Below, piece by piece: positions 1 through 8,013 of a DNA stretch of 64,000 nt. The stretch spans positions 2,108,001 to 2,172,000 of the forward strand of contig OZ254962.1 of the NCBI GenBank assembly GCA_965276005.1, written 5' to 3'. The notes beneath the pieces are model-generated. The model saw only the letters and a list, made by a program, of their open reading frames with translations, was not told where the DNA came from and ran no database searches. This DNA is from G965232465 sp965276005 (lineage in GTDB: Bacteria > Pseudomonadota > Alphaproteobacteria > JAQWUY01). A program made the translations under genes and the position numbers. How positions within the stretch are numbered: position 1 is the stretch's first letter; every line of letters starts with the position of its first letter.

Positions 1-1095
1 ATCAATGGTGGACTTATCCTAAAAGCCAATGACGCCAGCGATAGCAGTTTTGCTATCAGCGACAGAGACACAGGCAAAGCCGAAATCACCGTTGCCTCAG
101 GTAAAACCGTATCCGGCGGCAGTGGCGATTTGCTTATCAAGATGCTTACGGGCAAAAGCAGTGCAGCGGCGAACAAAAAACAAACGGGCAAAATAACTGT
201 GTGGAAAGCAGACGGTGCCCGTGTCAGCATTGTCCACTTAGGCACAGCAAATGCACAAAACGATTCGCAAATTGTCATTCGCAACGGCGGACAAATAACC
301 GCTAATGGCGACTATGACAAAGGCGATGTGGTTATCGAACTAGCAGCAGAGAAGTTTACCAACAACTCAGATAGCAATGCCCTAAAAATAAATGATAGCA
401 ACGGCGACAAAGGACGGTTCTTAATATGGACAAAATCCTCTGCAGGTAACACCCTAAATGGTATAAGCTACGATTTTAGAAAGAGTAATGTAACATACGA
501 CCCCGCAAAGGGCGATTTTCAAGCCAATCCCGTCACAGCGTCTGATGGCGACGACAAGAAATATAAATCAGGTGTTCTGTACAGAGCCAGTAGTAGCAGC
601 CTATCCAGATCGAGTTATGACGGTAGCAGCAGCAAGACAAAATCCACCTTAACACTAGGCAACAGCGGTGGCAGCGGTGGCAGTAGCACCGGCACAATAC
701 TATTAGGTGCCAGTGCCATACTGTTGGGCAGCAGTATTGCAGGTGCAGGTACCACAAGTGTTGCCAGTGTGGACAATATATTCACCACCGGCATATACGC
801 CCACTTACGGGGTATAGACATGCAGGCGATATATCACCCACCCGTACAAACCACAACCCCCCGTTGGGCATCGGTGTTTGACACTGCACAAGTGGCGAAA
901 TTAAAGTACAAAGTCAAATACACCACCACATACGACATGGCGTTCTTGGCACATAACATCAAGGCACACAAGGTGGTACCCTTTTATGAAATGGACGAAA
1001 AACTGTATGAAACCATGAAACGCATATTCGTACAACAATCGGCACCAACGCATAAAACTGCTGCTATCGACACAGAGGATACTATCCCTGCATAA
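1..1095 (+). CDS. C-terminal part of a large filamentous-haemagglutinin-like surface protein (5' end outside window)
   Basis: The frame is open from base 1, so the gene begins upstream of the window; about 364 residues are visible. The first 190 or so residues are Gly/Asn/Asp-rich and beta-helix-like. They include GRFLIW followed by a DF..NVTY stretch and GVLYRAS. That arrangement resembles the conserved segment near the C-terminus of two-partner-secreted FHA/YDG-type exoproteins. A Ser/Gly linker follows, then a small-residue hydrophobic stretch (GTILLGASAILLGSSIAGAG) that could cross or insert into a membrane. A charged tail of about 110 residues ends the protein. No autotransporter barrel is visible. 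An exported adhesin is inferred; the tail matches nothing I recognise. Confidence 0.6.
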   Translation: MNGGLILKANDASDSSFAISDRDTGKAEITVASGKTVSGGSGDLLIKMLTGKSSAAANKKQTGKITVWKADGARVSIVHLGTANAQNDSQIVIRNGGQITANGDYDKGDVVIELAAEKFTNNSDSNALKINDSNGDKGRFLIWTKSSAGNTLNGISYDFRKSNVTYDPAKGDFQANPVTASDGDDKKYKSGVLYRASSSSLSRSSYDGSSSKTKSTLTLGNSGGSGGSSTGTILLGASAILLGSSIAGAGTTSVASVDNIFTTGIYAHLRGIDMQAIYHPPVQTTTPRWASVFDTAQVAKLKYKVKYTTTYDMAFLAHNIKAHKVVPFYEMDEKLYETMKRIFVQQSAPTHKTAAIDTEDTIPA

Positions 1096-1110
1096 CAGTG
1101 TTATGCAGGG
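1086..1110 (+). terminator. Perfect 11-bp hairpin overlapping the stop codon
   Basis: CCCTGCATAAC at 1086-1096 is perfectly complementary to GTTATGCAGGG at 1100-1110, with loop AGT. The left arm contains the TAA stop codon of the upstream gene. A T-rich tail is lacking, so it may block 3' exonucleases or assist rho-dependent ending rather than act as a classical intrinsic terminator. The following 1111-1306 holds nothing I can support. Confidence 0.5.
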
Positions 1111-1306
1111 TGTGTATAACTGAGTCAAATAACACCCCTGCTGTTTAGCCGATGCTGTGTGGGGATAGCCAAACATTTCTTGTTGTATGCGTCTATGACC
1201 ACCAATACACGAATGGGCTTGCCATTCTATAATCTGTCGTGTACAAAAAGGCTTTTAGTGTTACGGTTCTCGCACTTGTGCGGATTATGTTCATGAGTGT
1301 CAACTA

Positions 1307-1663
1307 TTATCCAAATACATTTTTAAATGTATCAATGGACGATGTAAATCCGTCTTCAAAGGTACCCCCTTTGGGGCGGTATACGCTTTCGAGTGATATA
1401 CTTCCATCATAGTTTTTTTGTTTTAGCCAATTGGCGATGGTTTGTAAGACAGGTCCCATTTGTCCTTTGCCTAAGCTGCGATTGGATATGGTGGCTTGGT
1501 GAATAGCAACTTCGATATCTTTCATGTGTACATGTCCTAAATATCCACCGTCTAGGCTTTGTAAAGCGTCGATGGGGTCTTCATTACAAAATAAGCAATT
1601 TGCCGCATCCCACATGATTTTTAAATGGCTGGTACCCAAATCATCGATGAGTTTTCGCCCCAA
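1307..1663 (-). pseudogene. C-terminal fragment of a sugar-phosphate isomerase/epimerase (TIM barrel)
   Basis: About 118 residues correspond to the last 40 percent of a xylose-isomerase-like TIM barrel. Visible family features are the WDAAN segment, GHVHMKD, LGKGQMGP, YDGSISLE and the closing RPKGGTFEDGF. A full-length member has about 260-280 residues, so the N-terminal half is missing. The fragment abuts, in another reading frame, a truncated NAD-binding dehydrogenase. The simplest reading is an internal deletion that removed the end of one gene and the start of the next in a sugar-acid catabolic operon. It is unlikely to be functional. Confidence 0.75.
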
Positions 1664-1992
1664 GTAACAAGAAGTAATAATCGCATTATTGCTCGCTTCT
1701 CATGGGGGTGAATGGTGGCGGTTATTATGATAGTACTGCCCGATTTCAGCTCCCCTGCACATACATCGTTAACAACAGATTGGACTTGTTTGCCATTCAT
1801 AACCATAACAAAAACCACATCGGCATTGCCCAGTTCTTGGCAACATTGAACCACTTGCCCACCCATCTTCGCAAACGCATTTTTGCGGTTTTGGTCGGGG
1901 TCAAACCCCATAACTTGAAATGTATTTTTCAGTAAGTTTGCGGCGATGCCAGACCCCATATCACCCAAACCGGCTACTGCAATTTTTGTCAC
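1621..1992 (-). pseudogene. N-terminal fragment of a 3-hydroxyisobutyrate-type dehydrogenase
   Basis: The first ~105 residues are the Rossmann NAD-binding domain of the beta-hydroxyacid dehydrogenase family. They show MTKIAVAGLGDMGSGIAANL (a GxGxMG motif), FDPD after the second strand, and ADVVFVMVMN. Full-length members have about 290 residues with an all-helical C-terminal domain carrying the catalytic Lys; all of that is absent. After roughly 1690 the frame runs out of register into the neighbouring isomerase fragment, giving a nonsense tail. Paired hydroxyacid dehydrogenase and sugar isomerase genes occur in sugar-acid (for example threonate-type) operons, so this looks like a decayed example. 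Confidence 0.75.
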
Positions 1993-2122
1993 ACTTTTTT
2001 CCTTTCATTTAAGGTTTTGCCCTTCATTTAAGGTATGTGTTTTGTATAACCATATTCTATGTGTGGTTCATTGTATCGGGTTCATGGCTGGAAAAGCAAC
2101 CGGAAAATTCTCCAGTGATACC

Positions 2123-2139
2123 TTCTCTCAAGGAGAGAA
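2123..2139. terminator. Weak 7-bp hairpin in the 1993-2177 gap
   Basis: TTCTCTC pairs with GAGAGAA around loop AAG and is followed by TTTTA on the plus strand. It lies between the DUF2390 gene and the dehydrogenase remnant, both on the minus strand, so a terminator role is uncertain. Two near-identical TTCATTTAAGGT words also occur close to 2005-2030. Nothing else is evident in this gap. Confidence 0.25.
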
Positions 2140-2177
2140 TTTTACGCTTGGCGTACGAAATTACAATACCTGTAGTG

Positions 2178-2594
2178 TTACGAATGCGTTATCTGTAAAA
2201 ATGTTTGCACATTAAAGTGAAAAGTACAATTTTTGGATATTGGCGTTGGGAATTTTTTCTCTATACGGGTGCACAGGTGCATTTCCGCTTGTATTTCGGT
2301 TTGTAACAGGTTTTTGTATATGAGAGTGTTTTTGTTAGTTTTTTTGCGTTTGTTGCGTATGGGGACGATGTGTTTTGCTTCGTAAAACTGGGCGTATTTC
2401 GTCATCTGTATGATGGTTTTTTTGTGCATGGGGGAGTGATGATAGTCGTGCCACATACACCATAACATTGCCATACTGGGGGTGTGATACATATCTTGGT
2501 ACCACAAAATGGTATCTCGCACAGTGCGGTTTTCCCATATGTGCCATATGAAAAATCTAAACCGTGCTGTTTTTTTTGTATTTATTATCTGCAT
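2178..2594 (-). CDS. DUF2390 / TIGR02444-type protein
   Basis: A basic protein of about 138 residues. The segment VRDTILWYQDMYH followed by AMLWCMWHDYHH fits the family core, in which V(x)xxCLxLQDxHG is followed by VNLLLfcxW. The later PIRNKR region, a LLQTEIQAEM helix and an acidic/basic end also fit. The function of this family is unknown. The ATG at 2594 is preferred; a TTG at 2630 would add 12 residues. The gene starts 35-70 bases after the rpoH stop on the same strand, so it is probably read from the same transcript. Confidence 0.5.
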   Translation of the reverse strand: MQIINTKKTARFRFFIWHIWENRTVRDTILWYQDMYHTPSMAMLWCMWHDYHHSPMHKKTIIQMTKYAQFYEAKHIVPIRNKRKKTNKNTLIYKNLLQTEIQAEMHLCTRIEKKFPTPISKNCTFHFNVQTFLQITHS

Positions 2595-2664
2595 GCGTAC
2601 TGTTATACCGGTATAAGAGAGCGGAGTCAAATTTTATCGACTGGTAAAAAACCAAATCGTCTGT

Positions 2665-3621
2665 TTACACGGACATATTTTGGTGTAAGTGCGGTAATCG
2701 TTTGGGGGTGGGAGTATCTTGATGGGATGCGACTAAGTCTTGAATGATGGTGTGCAGTTTTTCAAATGCTTTGTTTTCAATTTGGCGAATCCGTTCGATG
2801 GATACTTTAAAGTGTTGCGACAACGCATCAAGGGTCTGGGGCGGGTCTTGCAGACGGCGGGCGGCAATTATTTCCGCTTCTCTGGTGGTCAGTTTTGATA
2901 ACGCTTGTTCCATTAACAATCGGCGGTATTGCATTTCGTTGTCTTGTTCCAGTACCACATCTTGGGTCGGTTTTTCGGATTCTAGCCAATCTTCCCATTG
3001 GCTCGAGTCGTCTTGGCTGGCGGAGCGTTTGCTATGTAGGGATAAATCGCTGCCGATTAAGCGGCGGTTGGCGATTTGCACATCTTTTGCTGGTACATCC
3101 AGTTCGGCAGATATTTGTTGGATTTGGTCGGGGGATAAATCGCCGCTTTCCAAAGCACCGATTTTTTCTTTGGTTGCCCGTAGCCTAAAGAACAATTTCT
3201 TTTGGGCGTGTGATGACCCTAGTTTTACCAACGACCAGTTTTGTAAGATATATTCCTTAATTGCCGCATGTATCCACCAACTGGCGTAGGTGGCTAGCCT
3301 TGCCCCTTTGTCTGGGTCGAATCGCTTTACGGCGTGCATGACGCCGATATTGCCTTCGCTGATTAGGTCTTCATATGGCAAACCATACCCCCGATAGCCG
3401 GAGGCGATTTTTGCCACCAACCGCAAATGGGACATGACCAAGCGATGGGCGGCGTTGGTGTCGCCATGTGCAATCCACGATTTGGCAAGGTCGTATTCTT
3501 CCCGTTGTTTCAACATAGGTATTTGATTTATTTCAAATAAATACCTTTTTAAATTGCTCTCGGGGGTTACCGAAGGCGATGGGATACTGATGTTGGTGTT
3601 ATGCTGTACAATAGTGTTCAT
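2665..3621 (-). CDS. rpoH: RNA polymerase heat-shock sigma factor, sigma-32
   Basis: 318 residues. Region 2 is complete: RLVMSHLRLVAKIASGYRG, EDLISEGNIGVMHAVKRFDP and TYASWWIHAAIKEYI. It is followed by the RpoH-box segment QKKLFFRLR that separates heat-shock sigmas from RpoD. Region 4 ends with a helix-turn-helix around LDALSQHFKVSIERIRQIE. The protein directs transcription of chaperone and protease genes. It lies 9 bases after rluD, an arrangement found in many Alphaproteobacteria, and is probably cotranscribed with it. A sigma-32-like promoter stands before groES in this window. Confidence 0.95.
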   Translation of the reverse strand: MNTIVQHNTNISIPSPSVTPESNLKRYLFEINQIPMLKQREEYDLAKSWIAHGDTNAAHRLVMSHLRLVAKIASGYRGYGLPYEDLISEGNIGVMHAVKRFDPDKGARLATYASWWIHAAIKEYILQNWSLVKLGSSHAQKKLFFRLRATKEKIGALESGDLSPDQIQQISAELDVPAKDVQIANRRLIGSDLSLHSKRSASQDDSSQWEDWLESEKPTQDVVLEQDNEMQYRRLLMEQALSKLTTREAEIIAARRLQDPPQTLDALSQHFKVSIERIRQIENKAFEKLHTIIQDLVASHQDTPTPKRLPHLHQNMSV

Positions 3622-3630
3622 GGGTATACT

Positions 3631-4605
3631 CTAAGCGATGTCAAGCAATTTTTCAAGGGCTTTTAGGTCTTTTGGTAATTTTGTATCGACAAAAATATAT
3701 TTTTCGGTTACGGGGTGGATAAAGCCCAAGCTTTTTGCGTGCAACGCTTGGCGATGAAAAGATTGTAAAAATGTATGCAGCTGGGGGTGGGTGCGGTGTA
3801 AGTCCTTCGGCGATCCGCCATACATAGGATCGCCGATAAGCCCGTTGCCACAATCGGTCATATGCACTCGAATTTGATGGGTTCTGCCCGTTTCGAGAGT
3901 GCATTGTATGTGCGATGTTATGGCAAATTGGCACAGGGTTTTATAATGGGTGGTGGCGATTTTGCCAGTGCTGTCGTCAGGCGGGACAACTGCCATTTTT
4001 TTCCGTTCGGTTTTGTGGCGCCCGATATTGCTGCTAAGCGTGCCGTTTGCAGGCTGCATATGCCCCCATATAAAGGCTTCATATGTGCGGTCTATGGTAT
4101 GGGCTTTGAACAGGGCGGATAACCCGTTGTGGGCACGGTCTGATTTGGCTATGACCAATACGCCAGAAGTGCCCTTGTCGATACGGTGGACAATGCCCGG
4201 ACGGTTGACACCGCCAACGCCGCTTAGGGTATCGCCTGCGTGGTGGAGCACCGCATTTACCAAAGTGCCGGTCTCATGACCGGGGGCGGGGTGTACCACC
4301 ATGCCGCTGGGTTTGTTAATCATCAGTATATGTGCGTCTTCGAACAATATATCAAGGGGAATGTCTTCTGGTTCGGCAGGCAGAGGGGTGCTGTCGGGAA
4401 TGGTGATGGCAATTTCCATGCCTTGTCGTACTTTACTCGATCCCCATTTGCCCGATTGATTATTGATGGTCACCATACCCTGTTTGATAAGGGCTTGTAT
4501 ACGGGATCTGGAAATGTCGGATATATGTATACTGATAGCCATGTCTAGACGGTATCCGTCTAAATCCCTATCGATAACAAAACGGTGTGTGATATTTTCT
4601 GTCAT
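3631..4605 (-). CDS. rluD: 23S rRNA pseudouridine synthase RluD (1911/1915/1917)
   Basis: 324 residues, close to the 326 of E. coli RluD. An N-terminal S4 RNA-binding domain (about residues 15-75) is followed by the catalytic domain. The signature HRIDKGTSGVLVI near residue 140 carries the catalytic Asp. GRTHQIRVHM and GDPMYGG lie further on. The enzyme isomerises uridines in helix 69 of 23S rRNA and matters for ribosome assembly. It is the first gene of the probable rluD-rpoH-DUF2390 unit. Confidence 0.95.
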   Translation of the reverse strand: MTENITHRFVIDRDLDGYRLDMAISIHISDISRSRIQALIKQGMVTINNQSGKWGSSKVRQGMEIAITIPDSTPLPAEPEDIPLDILFEDAHILMINKPSGMVVHPAPGHETGTLVNAVLHHAGDTLSGVGGVNRPGIVHRIDKGTSGVLVIAKSDRAHNGLSALFKAHTIDRTYEAFIWGHMQPANGTLSSNIGRHKTERKKMAVVPPDDSTGKIATTHYKTLCQFAITSHIQCTLETGRTHQIRVHMTDCGNGLIGDPMYGGSPKDLHRTHPQLHTFLQSFHRQALHAKSLGFIHPVTEKYIFVDTKLPKDLKALEKLLDIA

Positions 4606-4689
4606 TGCTCATTATTATATGCTATATTGGCAAAAAACACAATATCGTAGCCGTTATGCCATGTTATTATACTGTTAAGGAGTTATACC

Positions 4690-4785
4690 GTGAAGGTGAC
4701 CCATATTGCCAAAATTGCCATATTTGTACAGACTGTTGCCATTATTGGCTTAATTGTACTGATTATAGTGCAGTTGCGGGCATAG
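4690..4785 (+). CDS. 31-residue single-span membrane peptide
   Basis: A GTG-initiated reading frame of 31 codons lies in the gap between rluD and slt on the opposite strand. It is preceded by AAGGAG seven bases before the start, the best ribosome-binding site in the neighbourhood. The product has a short basic N-terminus (MKVTHIAK), one continuous hydrophobic helix of about 20 residues, and a C-terminal QLRA. This is the layout of small inner-membrane regulatory proteins. No family is recognised; support rests on the strong Shine-Dalgarno and the clean transmembrane pattern. Confidence 0.45.
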   Translation: MKVTHIAKIAIFVQTVAIIGLIVLIIVQLRA

Positions 4786-4789
4786 TTGC

Positions 4790-6613
4790 TTATTGTCTGC
4801 GTACTTTTATTAACTGCCGAGACGATGGTTGCGGTGGGGGCGGCGGGGGCGTTTGCAAGGCGTTGATTTCTGCTGTCATATCCGCATCTGCCACATATGT
4901 TGCCCATTGTCCTTTGGCAATAGCGGTTAGGGTGGGGGTGGGCAAGTTATATTTCAAACGGTACATCCAATAATTCGACAACACAGTTTCCAAGAATTGT
5001 CGATTTTCGCTACTGGGAATCGATTCGATGAGCAATAAAGGGTCGTTGTTATACTGGGTATTTTTACGCCACTTTTGAATATTGCCGGGTCCGGCGTTGT
5101 ATCCCGCTACCGTTAAGATAATATCATTTTTATACATATCGAGTAAATACGCCAAATAGGCATCGCCTAAGGTGATCGATATGTTTGGTTCCATCAGCAA
5201 GCTTTTTGAATATCCAGATTTAAAAATGCCCAAAGATGCTTGGTCGTCGATAAACCGTGCGGTTGCCGGCATGACCTGCATTAAGCCCCTTGCCCCCACA
5301 CGGGATACGGCAAACGATTTAAAACTGGATTCCTGTCGTATAAAAGCCAGCACCAATGAGCGGTTGGTTTTGGTATCGGATATGCTTTTGTATGGAATAT
5401 CCGGGTACGCATAGCCAGCGTATAAGCGTTGGGCGTCCATAGTTAAGATTTGGGCGATATGCCGTTGTATATATGGCAGGTTTAAACTGTAAGCAAATTG
5501 TAACAACGGCGTTTGATAGGCTTTTTTAATTGTCCCTTGTACTTGGCGAAATTCCATTTCTGCCAAACTGTGTTGCCCTGATAACGCCAGTGCATAGCCC
5601 CGTTTGATGGCGGGTATGGTCAATAACATGTCTTCGTCTGCACGGCTGGCACCAAAGGTTTTAAAGTCAAATTGTGGGCGGCTGTTTAGGGCTTGGTGGG
5701 CAAGCAGCGTATAAAATTCCGTACGATAGGGCATGCGGATTTGCACCGCTTTTGTCCAGTATGTTTGTGCTTGCGTTGCGTTGTTGGTGCGTTGTGCGGA
5801 TCGTCCCGCCCAAAAGTACGCCGCTGCATACATGGGATCACGGGATACTTCCGCCCCTTTGGCGGTACGGACAAAGTATGTTATCGCTCGGTTATACTGT
5901 TGTTGTCGAAACGCTTCCAGTCCCGCCCACCAGCTGGCATACATGGAAGTTTCAGGGTGCATCTTATACGCCTCTTCGGCGATTTCAAATACTCGACTGG
6001 TTTTGTGGTATTTGTAATACCCACGGGTAATGGTGCCTAAGGCGTCCGCATGGGCTTTGCGGCTGAGTTTTTTGCGGTTTTTGTTTAAGTAGCCATAGGC
6101 AATTGTTACCCGTCCCCGACTGACAGAGCTGGAAATAGTCCCTAAAATCCGCCGCATATTTGAGGGATAAGTGGGGCTTATTTGAATTTTGTATTTAAAC
6201 ACATCATCCGCCTTATAAGTGCGATTTAATCCATTGGGTACAGTGGCTTTTGTGGGTTTTGGCAGTGGTTTCCAGCCACTGGCAGGGCGGCGTTTTTGTG
6301 CCAATTTATGAATAGAGTCCGCTTTCGGGTGATCCGCATACGCTTTCATCCACAGGTGTAATTCTTTATAGCTGGATCGATATTTTGTCGGATGCATATA
6401 GCGTTGATATAACACATGCCCCATTAATATAGTGTCGTTTAATTGCTTGATGAGGGCGTCTGCCTGTTGCCAGTTACCATCCGCTTGTAGGGCAAATATA
6501 CGGGTATATATATCGGCGTCCTGTGTGTTGATGGCCTGTGCCATATGGGGGCTCAATATCATCCATATGCCCAGAGAGAGTAAACAAAACCGTTTTTTAA
6601 ACGCTATTCTCAT
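4790..6613 (-). CDS. slt: Soluble lytic murein transglycosylase
   Basis: 607 residues. A signal peptide (KKRF basic start, hydrophobic core, cut after AQA) sends it to the periplasm. A long alpha-helical superhelix of about 400 residues follows. The catalytic SLT domain has IRQESSFKS (catalytic Glu), GARGLMQVMPATA and AGYNAGPGN. The C-terminus carries a run of seven prolines and a basic tail, unusual for the family and perhaps a linker or wall anchor. The enzyme cleaves peptidoglycan to 1,6-anhydro-muropeptides. It follows the UDG-like gene by 16 bases. Confidence 0.92.
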   Translation of the reverse strand: MRIAFKKRFCLLSLGIWMILSPHMAQAINTQDADIYTRIFALQADGNWQQADALIKQLNDTILMGHVLYQRYMHPTKYRSSYKELHLWMKAYADHPKADSIHKLAQKRRPASGWKPLPKPTKATVPNGLNRTYKADDVFKYKIQISPTYPSNMRRILGTISSSVSRGRVTIAYGYLNKNRKKLSRKAHADALGTITRGYYKYHKTSRVFEIAEEAYKMHPETSMYASWWAGLEAFRQQQYNRAITYFVRTAKGAEVSRDPMYAAAYFWAGRSAQRTNNATQAQTYWTKAVQIRMPYRTEFYTLLAHQALNSRPQFDFKTFGASRADEDMLLTIPAIKRGYALALSGQHSLAEMEFRQVQGTIKKAYQTPLLQFAYSLNLPYIQRHIAQILTMDAQRLYAGYAYPDIPYKSISDTKTNRSLVLAFIRQESSFKSFAVSRVGARGLMQVMPATARFIDDQASLGIFKSGYSKSLLMEPNISITLGDAYLAYLLDMYKNDIILTVAGYNAGPGNIQKWRKNTQYNNDPLLLIESIPSSENRQFLETVLSNYWMYRLKYNLPTPTLTAIAKGQWATYVADADMTAEINALQTPPPPPPQPSSRQLIKVRRQ

Positions 6614-6629
6614 TGAGGTTTCTCAGATT

Positions 6630-7385
6630 TCAAATGCGGATATTTTTCAGAGCTTGCCACACATGGTGTTTGCGTTTCGGATTGTCAAATATGGATTTAA
6701 AACCAAAAGTAGGCGTGCAGGCGTACACCGTATTGGCAATGGATATATGGGTGGTTTTGCCATTGATTTTCGCCATATTTTCCCGTGTTTGTAAAACGGT
6801 TTTTGCCGTGTCGTTGCCCAGTATCAAAATATGTTTGGGCTGGCTGAGTTCGATGATTTTTTTGACAAACGGCATACAAGTATCCGCTTCGCCCTGTGTG
6901 ATAGTACGACCGCCGGGGGCGTACCAAAAGGTACGAGGGGCATAGGCAATATCTGTCTCCTTGAGGCGAATAGATTTTACCATGCGGTATAACAATGTTT
7001 GTTCCTCGTTTAGTAACCTGCCATTTTGTTCGTCTTCGCTGGTCGGGCAATCGCCGATACACAGTAAAATTGGTTTTGGATTGCCCGTATACATAAGAGT
7101 GTGTTTGGCGGTATTTTTTAAGGCTGGACAGCCCGTAAACGATTCTAAGGTGCGATGTAGTCCGTCCAAGTCTGTAATGTGCTGTACCACTTGTTCGGCA
7201 ATTTTAATCGATTCGCTGCTGCCCAGTATGGGCGGTGCTGCCGCTGGTTGTTGGGGTTTGGGCACGGTGTGTACGGGGGGCTGTGTGGTCGATTTAGGGG
7301 GGGACAAGCGGTTTACAGGGGCGTCCGTCACCACTTCGTCGACGCCCATTTCGTACAGCCATTGCAAGGTATGTAACGGTTCCAT
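6630..7385 (-). CDS. Uracil-DNA glycosylase family protein (family 4-like, divergent motifs)
   Basis: 251 residues from an ATG that overlaps the trmL stop (TAATG), which implies translational coupling; an ATG at 7400 is also possible. After a Pro-rich linker, GCPALKNTA and GNPKPILLCIGDCP correspond to the Fe-S/GEAPG region of family 4 UDGs. APRTFWYAPGGRT and PKHILILGNDTAKTVL match the next strands. The first active-site motif reads GDCPTSED rather than GEAPG. The C-terminal HPA/HPS-like site reads TPTFGF. Either a divergent alphaproteobacterial subfamily or loss of uracil excision is possible. A larger in-frame extension upstream is only an overlap with trmL. Confidence 0.7.
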   Translation of the reverse strand: MEPLHTLQWLYEMGVDEVVTDAPVNRLSPPKSTTQPPVHTVPKPQQPAAAPPILGSSESIKIAEQVVQHITDLDGLHRTLESFTGCPALKNTAKHTLMYTGNPKPILLCIGDCPTSEDEQNGRLLNEEQTLLYRMVKSIRLKETDIAYAPRTFWYAPGGRTITQGEADTCMPFVKKIIELSQPKHILILGNDTAKTVLQTRENMAKINGKTTHISIANTVYACTPTFGFKSIFDNPKRKHHVWQALKNIRI

Positions 7386-7843
7386 TATATGCTGTTCCAT
7401 CGGGTTTGTCGCAGGGCTTCGCCCAACACCATTGCCCCAGCGGTGGCAATATTTATCGATCGCATGTCCCCCTGCATGGGAATACACAATCGAACGGCGG
7501 CGGTTTGATGTACGGTTGCAGGAACGCCACAGCTTTCTTGTCCTAGTAGCAGAATATCTGTGTCCGTAAATGTACACCGTGTATATGGGGTTGGCGATTG
7601 GGTTGTTAGCAACACGATACGGTGGTCGATATGGTCGACAAAATCTAAAAACGCTTGCCATGAAGTGTGGCGGTGATACTGTACATGGTGCAAATAGTCC
7701 ATACCCGACCGTTTTAATTTTTTGTCGTTCCATAAAAATCCGCACGGTTCTATAATATCCATATGCACCCCCATGCAGGCACTTAAGCGCATCAAAGTTC
7801 CCACATTTTGGGCAATATCTGGTTGGTACATGGCTAATCGCAT
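7385..7843 (-). CDS. trmL: tRNA (cytidine(34)-2'-O)-methyltransferase TrmL
   Basis: 152 residues, the usual size of this single-domain SPOUT methyltransferase. It begins RLAMYQPDIAQNVGTLMR. The SAM-binding trefoil knot is seen in LLLGQESCGVP and IPMQGDMRSINIATAGAMV. The enzyme methylates the ribose of the wobble base in tRNA-Leu isoacceptors. It is the first gene of a compact minus-strand unit (trmL, UDG-like, slt). Confidence 0.92.
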   Translation of the reverse strand: MRLAMYQPDIAQNVGTLMRLSACMGVHMDIIEPCGFLWNDKKLKRSGMDYLHHVQYHRHTSWQAFLDFVDHIDHRIVLLTTQSPTPYTRCTFTDTDILLLGQESCGVPATVHQTAAVRLCIPMQGDMRSINIATAGAMVLGEALRQTRWNSI

Positions 7844-8013
7844 GGGAATATGTTTTGTCCTTTCATAAGTGGCGTTTGTGCAGTGTGCAAAATCTTTACA
7901 AAATGTAGTTTATAGCATATTTTTACTGTATTATGTGTAAATTCGTATTATAATTGTCGTATCGCCCGCATTTAGGGGTATAGGGGCTGTTTTTTTATGC
8001 TGGTAGGTAAGGG

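Noticed and set aside
1111..1306. tRNA or small RNA in the gap
   Set aside because: No cloverleaf or strong stem is apparent beyond the stop-codon hairpin.
1946..2215. 89-codon plus-strand reading frame
   Set aside because: Overlaps the start of the dehydrogenase remnant and the DUF2390 gene; no family resemblance or ribosome-binding site.
7386..7745. N-terminal extension of the UDG-like protein
   Set aside because: The extra codons lie within trmL in another frame and look like out-of-frame translation.
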